A DNA stretch of 64,000 bases from Rana temporaria. Taxonomy: Eukaryota > Chordata > Amphibia > Anura > Ranidae. This document shows, one piece after another, positions 1 through 10,065 of this stretch. The notes under the pieces are model-generated. The model did not search any database and had not been told where the DNA came from. It worked only from the letters and a program-made list of their open reading frames with translations. The stretch lies in assembly GCF_905171775.1 (NCBI RefSeq), contig NC_053501.1, positions 18,141,254 to 18,205,253 of the forward strand, given 5' to 3'. Each line of letters begins with the position of its first letter. Position 1 is the first letter of the stretch. The position numbers were made by a program, and so were the translations under genes.

Positions 1-84
1 TTTTTTTATTTTTTTTATATTTTTTTATTTTTTTATTAAAGGGCCCAGAGGTTTCTTTTTTTTATTAAAGGGCCCAGAGGTCAT
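1..84 (-). repeat. Two tandem copies of the hAT-associated AT/GGGCCC repeat
   Basis: The block ATTAAAGGGCCCAGAGG occurs twice (about 36-51 and 64-80), separated by T-rich sequence. It is the reverse complement of the unit repeated at 28620-29660 (ACCTCTGGGCCCTTTAAT). The left edge of the window therefore probably lies inside a second copy of the array-bearing element at 27392-29740, in opposite orientation. The rest of that element would lie outside the window. Confidence 0.75.
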
Positions 85-90
85 GCATGT

Positions 91-197
91 TTTTTCCCCC
101 CGTCGGAAATTCCATATAGACGAACGGATTTTCCAATGAAAAGCTCCCATTGGCCTTTTTTTCCATCGGAAATTCCGACTGTGTGTACAGGGCATTA
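91..197. mobile_element. Terminal fragment of TWA-type 'GTACACACG' element
   Basis: The sequence contains the subterminal GTCGGAAATTCC motif twice and ends with GTGTGTACAGGGC followed by ATTA. That matches the right ends of the copies at 15351-15757 and 47308-47921. Only the end is present. The other end is lost at the junction with the array at 1-84. The superfamily is inferred as PIF/Harbinger-like, from the 3-bp TWA target duplications of better copies. Confidence 0.65.
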
Positions 198-975
198 GAC
201 TTCCGCTTTAACACCAATGTCAGTACTAAGGATGCATGTAAAGAAAGGCTGAGTCATAAAATACATCCATATTTCTTCCACGTCTGCTTTGGGGCATCAC
301 TGCTTTTTCATCAAATAATCTTCAGGCGGTAAATGTAATATTAAGGATCTTTGCCAATCACAGACGGCATCACAGGTAAATGAAAAAAAAAAAAAAAGGA
401 ATCTTGTAATTCTGTCTTATCTCCAGCACACAAAATGTTATGTTGTCGTATTTCTTGTAATGGCTGTAGTGTGGCTCCTGATATTCCTGTCGGTGCCTTG
501 CTCCGGGAATCAGTCATACACATAACGCTGTCAGACGATGAACACACTAAAAATCCATCTTTTTTATGAATTTAGTGCTTAGCTGGTATCTGTCTCTGGC
601 AATCTCCAGCGTGCAGAAAAGATGCCGGACCACAGAATAAGTTGTGTACAAAGAATAAAACTCTTACTTATAGACCGGGAGATATCCTACCGGGAGGAGG
701 CAAAAGCTGTTAATCTACAAAATATGAACTATTTATTTTAGTATAAAATAAACTGTCATGGATGGTGCAGCAATAGCCACAGCAGACGGTGGAGGTGGTA
801 CGGGGCCCAGCAGCATAAAGGGGGTTAGCACTGTGTCATTCAGTCCGATATCAGTAGACTTAGAAAGCATGGGTCATTTACTGAATGTACTGTATATTAG
901 AGGTTGTAAACCCTTCCATATACCCAGTGACTGGCCTCAGGTCATACACAGAGATGAGACCAATCCTCCTACATA
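198..975. other. No recognisable gene or complete repeat
   Basis: A stretch of ordinary composition with an A-run at about 380-396. Around 896-970 there is a short piece resembling the frog 'AGAGGTTGTAAACCC' type of repeat, whose relative lies at 10066. No reading frame here looks protein-coding. The longest (758-1039, 93 codons) runs into the Tc1 end at 976. Confidence 0.6.
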
Positions 976-1034
976 CAGTGCATCCGGAAAGTATTCACAG
1001 TGCTTCACTTTTCCACATTTTGTTATGTTACAGT
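976..1034. mobile_element. Tc1-like element end, left part of a split copy
   Basis: After a TA, the terminal sequence CAGTGCATCCGGAAAGTATT followed by a CACTTTTCCACATTTTGT block is a characteristic Tc1-like end known from fish and frogs. The copy stops abruptly at 1034 and resumes at 4953. An element duplicated the CAGT at 1031-1034 when it inserted here. No transposase sequence is left. Confidence 0.85.
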
Positions 1035-1486
1035 TGTAGCGCCTGGTTCCTTTAGAGTACCGGTGCTATTGAAATTTAGAGGGAGATCAGAGTGTAGTTA
1101 ACCACTTGCCGCCCGCCAATGACAGATTGACGGCGGCAAAGTGGTTGCCTAATCCTGACTGGACGTCATATGACGTCCTCAGGATATTGAGCCCCCGGGG
1201 GCGCGCATCGCGGCGATCGTTGTTGCGGGGTGTAAGTCTGACACCCCGCAACACCGATCTAGGTAAAGTGTCTCTCACGGAGACACTTTACCACGTGATC
1301 AGCTGTGTCCAATCACGGCTGATCACGATGTAAACAGGAAGAGACGTTGATGGCTCTTCCTCACTCGCGTCTGACAGACGCGAGTAGAAGAGAGCCGATC
1401 GGCGGCTCTCCTGACAGGGGGGGTTCGCGCTGATTGTTTATCAGCGCAGCCCCCCCTCGGATCGCCACACTGGACCACCAGGGAAT

Positions 1487-1567
1487 AAAAAAAAAAAAAA
1501 AAAGAATGGGCAAAAAAAAAAAAAAATTGTAAAAAAAAAATAAAAAAAAAAAAAAAAAAAAAAAAAG
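1487..1567. repeat. Poly(A) tract cluster
   Basis: Several A-runs separated by short interruptions, inside the TTAA element at 1098-2308. On the minus strand they give spurious phenylalanine-rich reading frames. Confidence 0.9.
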
Positions 1568-1568
1568 G

Positions 1569-2048
1569 ATGCCAATCAGTGCCCACAAATGGGCACTGAT
1601 TGGCAACATGGATCCATCAGTGCCACCCCTCAGTGTCCATCAATGCCACCCCACAGTGTCCATCAGTGCCACCCCACAGTGCCAATCTGTGCCCAGTGCC
1701 CACCTATCAGTGCCCATCTGTGCCACCCATAAATACCCATCAGTGCCACCCATAAGTACCCATCAGTGCCACCCATATGTGCTGCCCATGAGTGCCCATA
1801 TGTGCCGCCTATGAGTGCCCAGTGCTGCCTATGAGTGCCCTTCAGTGCCGCCTATGAGTGCCCATCAGTGCCGCCCATGAGTGCCCATCAGTGCCGCCTA
1901 TGAGTGCCCATCAGTGCCGCCTATGAGTGCCCATCAGTGCCGCATACCAGCGCCCATCAGTGCCGCATACCAGCGCCACCTATCAGTGCCATCTTATCGG
2001 TGCCCATCAGTACTACCTTATGCCCATCAGTGCCGCCATATCAGTGCC
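1569..2048. repeat. Decanucleotide minisatellite (CAGTGCCCAT-type)
   Basis: A degenerate tandem array with a basic 10-bp unit close to CAGTGCCCAT or CAGTGCCRCC, and higher-order 20-30 bp periods. It lies within the nested TTAA element. It opens several short frames rich in Ser, Pro, Val and His that are products of the repeat, not genes. Confidence 0.9.
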
Positions 2049-2308
2049 CGTTATTGAAAGAGAAAACTTACTTATTTACAAAAAAATTAACAAAAATTTA
2101 ACAAAAATTTGTTGCGCAAAAAAAAAATCGCAGAGGCGATCAAATACCACCAAAAGAAAGCTCTATTTGTGGGGAAAAAAGGACATCAATTTTGTTTGGG
2201 TACAGTGTAGCATGACCGCGCAATTGTCATTCAAAATGCGACAGCGCTGAAAGCTGAAAATTGGCTTGGGCGGGAAGGTGCGTAAGTGCACTGTATGGAA
2301 GGGGTTAA

Positions 2309-3114
2309 ACTCTGATTCAAATTGTTATGTCTTGAACTATTGACCCTCCATTGCCTTCACTTATACAAGTGTCTCTAGTCCTGCAAAAAACATATTTACT
2401 TAATCCCTTATCAGTGAGAGGCTAGGTTACCCATGGGCACTGCGTTCCCTGTAACAGCAGAACACAACACTATGGAAAGTATAAGTATTGCCGCTCCTAA
2501 TTGTGCGTTGCGTGCCATATAGTGAAGCACATGAAAAGCATGCTTCTTCACGGTCACTTAATGTGTTCGTTTTGCGGTTACGTGAGGCACTGCATGCATT
2601 GGTCTTTATTCTTACAGTAGAGAAGTCATTAATTATAACTTTTTGTGAATTGGGACATTTAAACTTTTTTTTTTAATTCCAATCTAAATTTAGTAGGAGT
2701 CGGTGCATTGCTGGGGGAGGGTATTTATGGGGCAGACGCCATTGGTTCTGGGTTCGTCTTCTTTGTCCAGTGTGGCACCCACCTTTAGGGTGACCACATC
2801 ATGGCGCCCCGGCGATATGGCCTACCTTGCCGGGGCGTGCGTGCCACGCAGTGTTCCTGGTTCGGGGACCATGTTGATCCAGAACATTTGAGCAGCGACG
2901 AGGACCCAGTGATCGACTGGGTTCCCACATTTGAGGATCCCAAGCAGTATAGCTGTACGGTGGGGAGTCTGTCTGAGGAGCGCCAATGAGAGGCTGGCGG
3001 TCCAATAGGATTTCGACAAACCACCGGGGATCAAGGTAGCCGGACACTGAAGGATTAATCACACGTCAGTCGGTACCTGGGCGACGTGAAGAAGGAGATC
3101 CAGGCGTAATTCAC
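2309..3114 (+). other. U3-like interior of the LTR-like element
   Basis: This segment contains no coding sequence. From about 2797 it aligns well with 58860-59170 and, in reverse, with about 36570-36880. Shared blocks include GATATGGCCTACC, GGCCGGGGCG and GGTGGGGAGT. That is what places these three loci in one family. A TATTTAT at about 2725 could be a promoter element, but this is not testable here. Confidence 0.6.
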
Positions 3115-4459
3115 TTAACCCCCCTGGCGGTATTCCCGAGTCTGACTCGGGGTTAGATTTTTGCGCTAGGATCGGTAACCCCGAGTCAGACTCGGGCTCG
3201 CCTCGCTGGATCCACAGGCATGGTTTACTTACCTTGTCCCTGGATCCAGCGATGCCACCGCGCTGTGTGAGCGAGCGGGACCTCGCTCGATTCACACAGT
3301 GTCCTCCTGTGCCGCCGATCTCCATTCCCTGCGACGTTACGACGCACGGGAGCGGAGAATGGCGCCAAATTCAAAAACTTAAACAAACACATTACATACA
3401 GTATACTGTAATCTTATAGATTACAGTACTGTATGTAAAAAATACACACCCCCCTTGTCCCTAGTGGTCTGCCCAGTGCCCTACATGTACTTTTATATAA
3501 TAAAAACTGTTCTTTCTGCCTGCAAACTGTAGATTGTCCATAGCAACCAAAAGTGTCTTTTTATGTCAAAAATGGTTTTAGAGCAGCTAGAAAACAGCGA
3601 TAATAAATTATAATCACTTGCAGAATTGTGCGATAGCGATTTGTAGGGGAAATTCGTCATAAAAAAATAAAAGTAATGACAGCGACAATTCTGCAACTGA
3701 GCAAATTTCAGTGATTTTGAGTTGATTACATTATTGAATAATTTTTATTATAATTATATTATTATTTGGTAGAATTATTTATTATATTATAATTTATAAT
3801 TTTGTTTTTAAAAAAATGTCATACCCGGGATGCCTACAAGACTCTTGTTTGGTCAGATTTAAGTGAGTTATTCCTAAGGCCCCGTACACACGAGAGGATC
3901 GATCCGCTGAAATTGATCCGCGGATCGGTTTCAGCGGATAGATCCGCTGGTGTGTACGATCCAGCGGATATTTATCCGCGGATATATTTCGGGCCAACCG
4001 ATTTCCAGCGGATAAAAATTTCCTAACATGCTAAGAAATCTATCCGCTGGAATCGGCTCCAGCGGATCGATCCGGTGGTCTGTACAGACTCACCGGATCA
4101 ATTCGTCCGAACCCATCCCTCGCATGCGTCGTAATGATTCGACGCATGCGTGGAATTGCTTATATGACAGCGTCGTGCACGTCGCCGCGTCATCATCGCG
4201 GCGACGGCGCGACACGTCACCGCGGTGTGAATTCGGCGCGGATTTCGATCCGATGGTGAGTACAATCCAGCGGATCGAAATCCTCAGAGGATTTATCCGC
4301 GGAAACGATCCGGAGGACCGTATCCGCGGATAAATCCTCTCGTGTGTACTAGGCATAAGAATTACAGGCCTACAGTATAAAACGCCAAATTTCCTTGCAA
4401 ATAATGGTACCGCTTTCAGCACCTTTTTTCTGAAAGAATCATACCGCCAGGGAGGTTAA
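3115..4459. mobile_element. TTAA-flanked element with CCTCCCTGGCGGTAT ends
   Basis: The left end TTAACCCCCCTGGCGGTAT (3115) and right end ATACCGCCAGGGAGGTTAA (to 4459) are near-perfect inverted repeats bounded by TTAA. The LTR-like host continues on both sides, as shown by 59170-59200. The interior has a palindromic GAGTCTGACTCGGG motif at about 3137-3200 and an AT-rich middle, and is itself split by the element at 3878-4355. No transposase frame is present. A TTAA-class non-autonomous transposon is the best call. Confidence 0.85.
3878..4355. mobile_element. TWA-flanked element with GTACACACGAGAGGAT ends
   Basis: The inverted ends GGCCCCGTACACACGAGAGG and CCTCTCGTGTGTACTAGGC are flanked by TAA on both sides (3875-3877 and 4356-4358). 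The interior is dense in GATCCGC/GCGGATC palindromes, so the whole element can fold back. It sits inside the TTAA element at 3115-4459, making it the innermost of four layers. The 3-bp TAA target fits PIF/Harbinger. This family also occurs at 15351, 47308, 58344 and 60135. Confidence 0.8.
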
Positions 4460-4952
4460 GGAGGATTGCCTCTGTAACTGCAATCAGAGAGGGCCTGTGG
4501 CAGAGGTGTCTCCCTGACGTTCATTTCAAGGAGGGTCTGTGGCAGAGACTTTTCCTGAAGTCCAAGTTCATTCAGGAGGGTCTGTGGCAGAGACTTTATC
4601 CTACAAATGTTCGAGTGATACTCCGGCTGCCAGGACAGTGAGAGAGGCCTGTCCGGGTACACTAAGCCCACTCAGGCAGGAGTGGTACTGAAAGTGTTAC
4701 ATATGGGAACAGGACTGTTCCAAATACTATGCCTGAATCTGCTGTTCTCCATTTTCCTGCAAACTCTATCCCTTTCATCACCAGTTCATTGTTTTTACCC
4801 GGCTGGGTAATAAAGAGCACAGAAAAGACACTTGTTGCGGACATTCCTTTACTACTGCTATATACACCATTCACCCCTAGGGATTCGGAAAGAGCCACGA
4901 GGTAAATGTGCTACCCAAATAATCCAGCAGCTCCTCCGGGGGTAGTGCTACA

Positions 4953-5068
4953 CAGTCTTATTCCAAAATTGATTAAATTCATTATTTTACTCAACTCTAC
5001 AAACAATGCCCCATAATCCCAACGTGAAAGAAGTTTGTTTGAAATCTTTGCAAATTCATAAAAAAAAA
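4953..5068. mobile_element. Tc1-like element, right part of the split copy
   Basis: Continuing from the duplicated CAGT, the sequence CTTATTCCAAAATTGATTAA and the AAGAAGTTTGTTTGAAATC block directly follow the left part at 976-1034 in the known Tc1-like terminal region. The remnant ends in an A-run near 5068. Only untranslated terminal sequence is present. Confidence 0.85.
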
Positions 5069-5082
5069 AAAATCGAAAAAAA

Positions 5083-5221
5083 TCCGCCCTATAGGCTCAC
5101 TATGCAAGCCGCTTAGGAGGGCCCCCCAAATTGCTAGAGGCCCCGCCTGGTGAGAAGTCATTTTCGGCCCCTCACTGCATGGGAGAAGAGGTAAGAAGTC
5201 AGCACCCCCCCGCTTCTGACT
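5083..5221 (-). repeat. Dispersed 'CCGCCCTATAGGC' repeat, left part
   Basis: The sequence from CCGCCCTATAGGCTCACTAT to GGTGAGAAGTCATTTT is the reverse complement of 15236-15352. It continues as short tandem units (CGCTTCT..ACTTTAA..GACATGTCATTTT) that are interrupted at 5222 by a TTAA element and resume at 6225. Confidence 0.7.
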
Positions 5222-6224
5222 TTAACCACTTCCCGACCACCGCATGTATATGTACGTCCACAGAATGGCACGTACAGGCATATGGGCGTACATGTACGTC
5301 CCTGCCTTTCCGCGGGTCGGGGGTCCGATCGGGACCCCCCTTGCTACATGCGGCGGTCGGATTCCCGCGGGGAGCGATCCGGGACGACGGCCGCGGCTAT
5401 TTGTTTATAGCCGCTCCGTCGCGATCGCTCCCTGGAGCTGAAGAACGGGAGAGCCGTGTGTAAACACGGCTTCCCCGTGCTTCACTGTGGCGGCTGCATC
5501 GATCGAGTGATCCCTTTTATAGGGAGACTCCGATCGATGACCTCAGTCCTACAGCCACACCCCCTACAGTTGTAAACACACACTAGGTGAACACTAACTC
5601 CTACAGCGCCACCTGTGGTTAACTCCCAAACTGCAACTGTCCATTTTCACAATAAACAATGCAATTTAAATGCATTTTTTGCTGTGAAAATGACAATGGT
5701 CCCAAAAATGTGTCAAAATTGTCCGAAGTGTCCGCCATAATGTCGCAGTCCCGAAAAAAAAATCGCTGATCGCCGCCATTAGTAGTAAAAAATTTTTTTT
5801 TATAAAAATGCCATAAAACTATCCCCTATTTTGTAAACGCTATAAATTTTGCGCAAACCAATCGATAAACGCTTATTGAGTTTTTTTACCAAAAATAGGT
5901 AGAAGAATACGTATCGGCCTAAACTGAGGAAAACATTTTTTTATATATGTTTTTGGGGAATATTTATTATAGCAAAAAGTAAAAAATATTGCATTTTTTT
6001 CAAAATTGTCGCTCTATTTTTGTTTATAGCGCAAAAAATAAAAACCGCAGAGGTGATCAAATATGACCAAAAGAAAGCTCTATTTGTGGGGAAAAAAGGA
6101 CGCCAATTTTGTTTGGGAGCCACGTCGCACGACCGCGCAATTGTCTGTTAAGCGACGCAGTGCCGAATCGCAAAACCTGGCCTGGGCATTTAGCTGCCTA
6201 AAGGTCCGGGGCTTAAGTGGTTAA
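5222..6224 (-). mobile_element. TTAA-flanked element, 'TTAACCACTT' family, complete copy
   Basis: The ends TTAACCACTTCCCGACC and TTAAGTGGTTAA are inverted and bounded by TTAA at 5222-5225 and 6221-6224. The interior has a GC-rich hairpin region (about 5330-5530) and a core (about 5640-6170) shared with all other copies, including the GACCAAAAGAAAGCTCTATT block. Removing it joins CTTCTGACTTTAA to TGTAAGATGTCATTT, restoring the host tandem unit. No transposase is encoded. At about 1 kb this is one of two full-length reference copies. Confidence 0.9.
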
Positions 6225-6439
6225 TGTAAGATGTCATTTCCAACAGCAGAACACCCTCTTCCACCCGCTTTTCAACTTTAATCTTTATTGTGACATGTCA
6301 CTGTCGGCAGGGCCCCCCCCCTCCCCCCACTTCTCAACTTTAACGTGACATATCATTTTCGACAGCCTGCCCCCCGCTTCTCAACTTTAATGTGACATGT
6401 CATTTTGTTTAGGGCCCCAGGGAGGTCAGGACCGGCACT
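6225..6439. repeat. Short tandem repeat, 'CTTCTCAACTTTAATGTGACATGTCATTTT' type
   Basis: Three degenerate units of roughly 55-70 bp, each holding CTTCTCAACTTTAA and GACATGTCATTTT. They end in a GGGCCCC..CAGGACCGGCAC segment that resembles a hAT-like terminus. The array is the host of the TTAA insertion at 5222. Confidence 0.65.
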
Positions 6440-6954
6440 AGATTACTGGAACTGTCCTGTGGTCTTATGAGACCCAAGACTTATTTTGTTCAGATGGTGT
6501 CAAGCGTGTGTGGCGGCAACCAGGTGAGGAGTACAAAGACAAGTGTGTCTTGCCTACAGTCAACATGGTGGTGGGATTGAGTTTCATGGTCTGGGGCTGC
6601 ATGAGTGCTGCCGGCACTGTTGAGCTACAGTTCATTGAGGGAACCATGAATGCCAACATGTACTGAGACATACTGAAGCAGAGCATGATCCCCTCCCTTT
6701 GGAGACTGGGGCCGCAGGGCAGTATTCCAACATGATAACGACATTTCACTTAGGGGGTATACTCACTTTGTTGCCATCGGCTTAGACATTATGGCTGTGT
6801 GTTGAGGGGACAGCAAATTACACTGTTATACAAGCTGTACACTCACTACACAACATTGTAGCAAAGTGTCATTTCTTCAGTGTTGTCACATGAAAAGATA
6901 GAATAAAATATTTACAAAAATGGAAGGGTGTACTCACTTTTGTGAGATACTGTA
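6440..6954 (+). pseudogene. Tc1-type transposase remnant with internal deletion
   Basis: Forward-strand sequence matches the catalytic part of a Tc1-like transposase. From 6565 the frame reads MVVGLSFMVWGCMSAAG and continues to a TGA at 6664 where the family has Cys or Tyr-Cys. A frameshift follows, then QHDND around the second catalytic aspartate (about 6727-6742). Immediately after this the sequence jumps to the 3' untranslated region (GTATACTCACTTTGTTGCC). The block holding the rest of the DD34E domain, including the catalytic glutamate, is therefore deleted. The 3' terminal repeat (CACTTTTGTGAGATACTGT) ends near 6954. The 5' half is missing. Dead element. Confidence 0.9.
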
Positions 6955-7375
6955 TATGCTTATGGTGCCAGAGGAAAGCTAAGGCCGGAAATGAGGCAAG
7001 GCAAACGTTCAGTAAAAGAAGGGACATCCATCATTTATTGCTGAAGGACAGAAATCCAGATTAGCCGTATTTCTATTAGAAGCAAAAAACATTTTATATA
7101 CTCTAATTCCATAGGTCAGGCTTTTTCTGAAGGATTTTATTGACAAAGTCGAATGCGCTTTGAGATATGTGATATTTATGTATGAACATAAAAAAAGCCG
7201 TACTTGCCTAGCAAGAATATTTGCAGAAGACTTTAACTTTTAGGAAGGGGCTATCAAATATTTACTCCACTTTCTTCAAGGAGAATGAAGATATAAGTAG
7301 GCTTATTTGTCCAGATGAAAAGCGGTATCATAGAGTCTACATTCTCTGACTAAAGTTAGCCAAAGAGGTGAGATA
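6955..7375. other. No recognisable gene or repeat
   Basis: Ordinary A/T-rich sequence between a Tc1 remnant and repeat fragments. I see no coding frame, structured RNA or tandem repeat. Confidence 0.5.
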
Positions 7376-7510
7376 AAAATGTAAATTGAAGCACACCACT
7401 GCTAAAAAGTGCAAAAACAACTTTATTCCAGTAAAAGTCAGGGGAACCATCCAATCCAATAAGTATCTAACGCATTTCCCAGGGTCCTAGGATGCATCCT
7501 TCAATCAGTG
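7376..7510. repeat. Fragment of 'ACAACTTTATTCCAG / ACGCATTTC' dispersed repeat
   Basis: The order GCACACCAC, AAAAACAACTTTATTCC, then AACGCATTTCCCAGG and CCTTCAATCAGTG resembles the frog repeat class with a GAAACGCGT-like motif. Members or fragments are at 29935-30125, 34850-34890 (inside a foldback), 41030-41070 and 63830-64000. Boundaries are uncertain. Confidence 0.45.
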
Positions 7511-7546
7511 TGTAGCACTACTCCCGGAGGAGCTGCTGGTTAGTTT
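7511..7546 (-). mobile_element. Terminal fragment of the LTR-like family
   Basis: TGTAGCACTACTCCCGGAGG and AGCTGCTGG match the reverse of the right end of the element at 1035-4952 and the left end of the copy at 36221. Only about 36 bp remain before TTAA-family sequence begins. Confidence 0.7.
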
Positions 7547-7657
7547 TGGGTCTACACTCTGGCTATCAACGCCCAGGATGTCATATAACGTCCACCCAGG
7601 ATGGGCGATCCCATCTGTCGACATCATTTGACTATGGGTGGGTAGTGAAGTGGTTAA
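7547..7657 (+). mobile_element. Right-end fragment of the 'TTAACCACTT' family
   Basis: A short remnant ending GTGAAGTGGTTAA (TTAA at 7654-7657) with a preceding CCAGGATG..ATGTCATATAACGTC segment. This resembles the subterminal part of the copy at 1098, which contains GACGTCATATGACGTC. Confidence 0.6.
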
Positions 7658-7793
7658 TGAGTGAAATAAGTATTGATCCCCTATCAATCAGCAAGATTTC
7701 TGACTCCCAGGTGTCTTCTATACAGGTAACAAGCTCCACTGTGTAGCTTGTTTTGCACAGAGTGGCCCTGAACCTGGTCTTCTGGATCCCTCG

Positions 7794-9086
7794 CAGAGGT
7801 GTATGTAGTGAAAATATCGCCTATGGCAAGCACTGAAACTGCGCCCCTGTCGAAACATTTAAAACCCATCTTTCAGATAACCTTAACAAAAAAAAAACAG
7901 CTAACAAAACTAGTGATATTTATCATGCCTTTTGATAACTTGGGTAGTGACATATGCTCTTTATGGAGAAATCTGGGGTTTATTAGACCCCTGATCCCTC
8001 CTCTGCACTCCAAGGCCAGGAAAATGCAGAACCAATACTGGAAATGATAAAAGCTTCATCACTTAAGGCCTCAGTTTTCACAGAGGAGAGGGGAGAAACT
8101 GATGTTCCTCCTTCTTCTTTGTGCGCTGCCAATTCGACCAAATGGAATGGGAGATCCTGGGAGAACAGGGGAGGGCTGTGGCTGAACGCAGCAGGGATAG
8201 CGCTGCCATTGTCCATTAGCAAAGCTGCTGAAAAGCTGATCCTGCCTATGCTCTGGAAGAGGGAAGAAGAGACCCTCAGACCCTGGTAAGTGCCTTGCTG
8301 CCCAGCCACTCAACAGTGCCCCCTTCATATGGCGCCCATGGCACTTGCCATGGCTGCCATACTGTCAGGGAAGGTTCCCCCTGCTGGTGTTACTGCCTGG
8401 TATTTGGCGTGCAGTACTGTGGCCCCACACCAGGTGTCTCCCGACAGTCTTGGGCTGTCGGGGGAGTTCTTCCCCTGGTGGTGTTATGTTATCCTTGGGG
8501 TGCAGTACTGGCGTCCACCAGTGGGGATTCTTGGCAGTGTGGAGCAGTAAAGCCCTTCCTGCGTTAAGGTGTGACCTGAACGCAATTAGCAAGCATATAT
8601 ATACCCGGCGTGTGCAATCAGTCCTCGCCCTGGTATCTGTCTATTTACCTTGATCCTGAGCCTGTATCCTGACCCTGATTTTTGGACCCTGATTCTGATC
8701 CTGATCCTGATCCCTGCCTGGACTTTCCTCCTGTATCCTGATCCTTATCCCTGGCCTGGACTTTCCTTCCTGATTCCTGCTTCCCTTGGATCCTACCTCG
8801 CAGCCCGTCCATCCATCCGCTCCCTAAACCGCTGTGTTCCCATCCTCACCCATCTGCTGACTTCCCCCTGTGTATGACCTCGGCCTGGCTTTGTTTATGG
8901 ATACGGTATCTCTCTTTGTTTGTATATACGGCTAGCTGTTTATTGTGCACTGGTTGTCCCACATGTTTTGTTCCTTATTTGTAAATAAACACCTTTATTT
9001 CACTGCATACAGTCTGGTCTCCTCTGTGTAGGCACACAGTACTGGTCTACTAAACTCTCCTGACACATACCCTAGATACGCCACTG
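7794..9086. mobile_element. hAT-type non-autonomous element, split by a solo LTR
   Basis: Its ends are CAGAGGTGTATGTAG (left) and CTAGATACGCCACTG (right), imperfect inverted repeats beginning CAG as in hAT elements. They are flanked by 8-bp duplications ATCCCTCG (7786-7793) and GTCCCTCG (9087-9094), 7 of 8 identical. Excluding the solo LTR at 8363-9065, the native element is about 590 bp. No transposase frame was found. Confidence 0.8.
8363..9065 (+). mobile_element. Solo LTR (TGTCAGGG..CCTGACA) with 5-bp TSD
   Basis: The 703-bp unit starts TGTCAGGG and ends TCTCCTGACA, with perfect CATAC duplications at 8358-8362 and 9066-9070. Inside are a TATATATA promoter-like box at about 8597 and an ATAAA signal at about 8982, placed as expected for U3-R-U5. 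The stretch 8650-8800 is a degenerate CCTGATCCTGA tandem repeat. There is no internal coding region, so the retroelement was probably removed by recombination between its two LTRs. Confidence 0.9.
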
Positions 9087-9400
9087 GTCCCTCGGCAGCT
9101 GTCCCGGCTCCTTCCCGCAAGAACTAAACACCTTCATGTGAGCTCTCTCGCATGGTGGTTAGTTCTTGCAAGCGCACTCCCGTGATACAGCTGGCAGCTA
9201 TAGCCGCTCACTGTATCACTCGGGCCCGCCCCCGGCACGCCGCGTCATTGATGTGATTGACAGCAGCGCGAGCCAATGGCTGTGCTGCTTTCAATCTATC
9301 CACTCTAGCCAATCAACGGCCAGGCTGAGCGGTGAAGACGACGTTGGGGGCGAGCGCAGCAGGTGAACTGGCTCAGGTAAGTAAAACGGGGTGCTGGGGG

Positions 9401-10065
9401 GCGGTATTGTTGGGTTTTTACTGTCCCATTAGTGTCCCTTTCGGCTCTACACCCCCTTTTTCTGACAACTCAGACAAGCTTTAAAAATGTGTGACTTTGA
9501 ATGGATGAAGAGAAGAGAAAACCACAGAGAAATAGGGTCAACTTATGTAGGGAGGATTTGTTTCAATCTCTGTTTATCACCTCAGGCCTGTCACTGCAAC
9601 TGGGTATATGCAAGGGTTTACGACCACTTCAACACTCAATAAAGTGCCTTCTTTTTCTCCCAGCCTCTTCCAAATTTCCAATTTCCTTTTTTTGCTGCTG
9701 TTGCTACATTCGTCCTTCATTGTCCCACTGTATGTAGGAAGGTAGCCCAAAAAAATTCACATTAGTTAGATTGAAGCAAGTAGAGACCACTGGAGTAGCA
9801 GTGCCTACTAAAAGGATTTTCAGCATCCAGGGGGGACACCACAGGTAGGCCACATACTGTACATACTTTCATTGGTCCAAGCTGTAAAAATTGCAATACC
9901 TAAACTTCAGCTCCAAGCAGCTACTTCCTCAAATGTAATGTCTCAATTTCAGCACTGTGGACAGCGCCATAGTCTTACTCGGCTGGCTTAGAGCTGGAAT
10001 GTCACAATATAGTCTCCTTTTTCTTACGCTGAGACGTTTTCTGTCATAAATACAGCCAACCAAGT
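9401..10065. other. No recognisable gene or repeat
   Basis: Unremarkable sequence with no coding potential that I can support. A short frame at 9501-9737 has no recognisable domains. Confidence 0.5.

Larger units (their letters stand above)
1098..2308 (-). mobile_element. TTAA-flanked element, 'TTAACCACTTGCC' family
   Basis: It begins TTAACCACTTGCCGCCC and ends AAGGGGTTAA. Removing it rejoins the LTR-like host around a single TTAA, as shown by comparison with the uninterrupted copy at 36221-37167. The right part (about 2105-2280) carries the family's conserved core, including CCAAAAGAAAGCTCTATTTG and CAATTTTGTTTGGG blocks. A-rich tracts (1487-1567) and a minisatellite (1569-2048) enlarge the middle. 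The TTAA duplication suggests piggyBac- or Kolobok-type mobilisation. No transposase is encoded. Confidence 0.85.
1035..4952 (+). mobile_element. LTR-like element (solo LTR family 'TGTAGC..GCTACA'), expanded by nested insertions
   Basis: It starts TGTAGC and ends GCTACA, and is flanked by a perfect 4-bp duplication, CAGT at 1031-1034 and 4953-4956. Removing it rejoins a Tc1 remnant. TG..CA ends, a 4-bp TSD and an AATAAA at 4809-4814, about 140 bp from the end, fit a solo long terminal repeat. U3 would be 1035 to about 4800 and R-U5 the rest. The native length is about 1.3-1.4 kb once nested elements at 1098-2308 and 3115-4459 are removed. Relatives are at 36221-37167 (reverse), 58790-59627 and 7511-7546. 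No internal gag or pol sequence is present in any copy. A large non-autonomous DNA transposon with short inverted ends is the alternative reading. Confidence 0.75.
7725..9400 (-). mobile_element. Fragmented element of the 'GGGGTTGTAAAGG' family, split by a hAT element
   Basis: The left piece 7725-7793 (CACTGTGTAGCTTGTTTTGC) and the right piece 9087-9400 (CAGCTGTC, GCGAGCCAATGGCTG) match, in reverse, consecutive parts of the copy at 24747-25231. The join falls at the 8-bp duplication around the hAT element at 7794-9086. Outer ends are poorly defined. No protein is encoded. Confidence 0.75.

Noticed and set aside
5131..5463. 110-codon plus-strand frame
   Set aside because: It crosses the border between a dispersed repeat and the TTAA element at 5222, so it cannot be a conserved gene.
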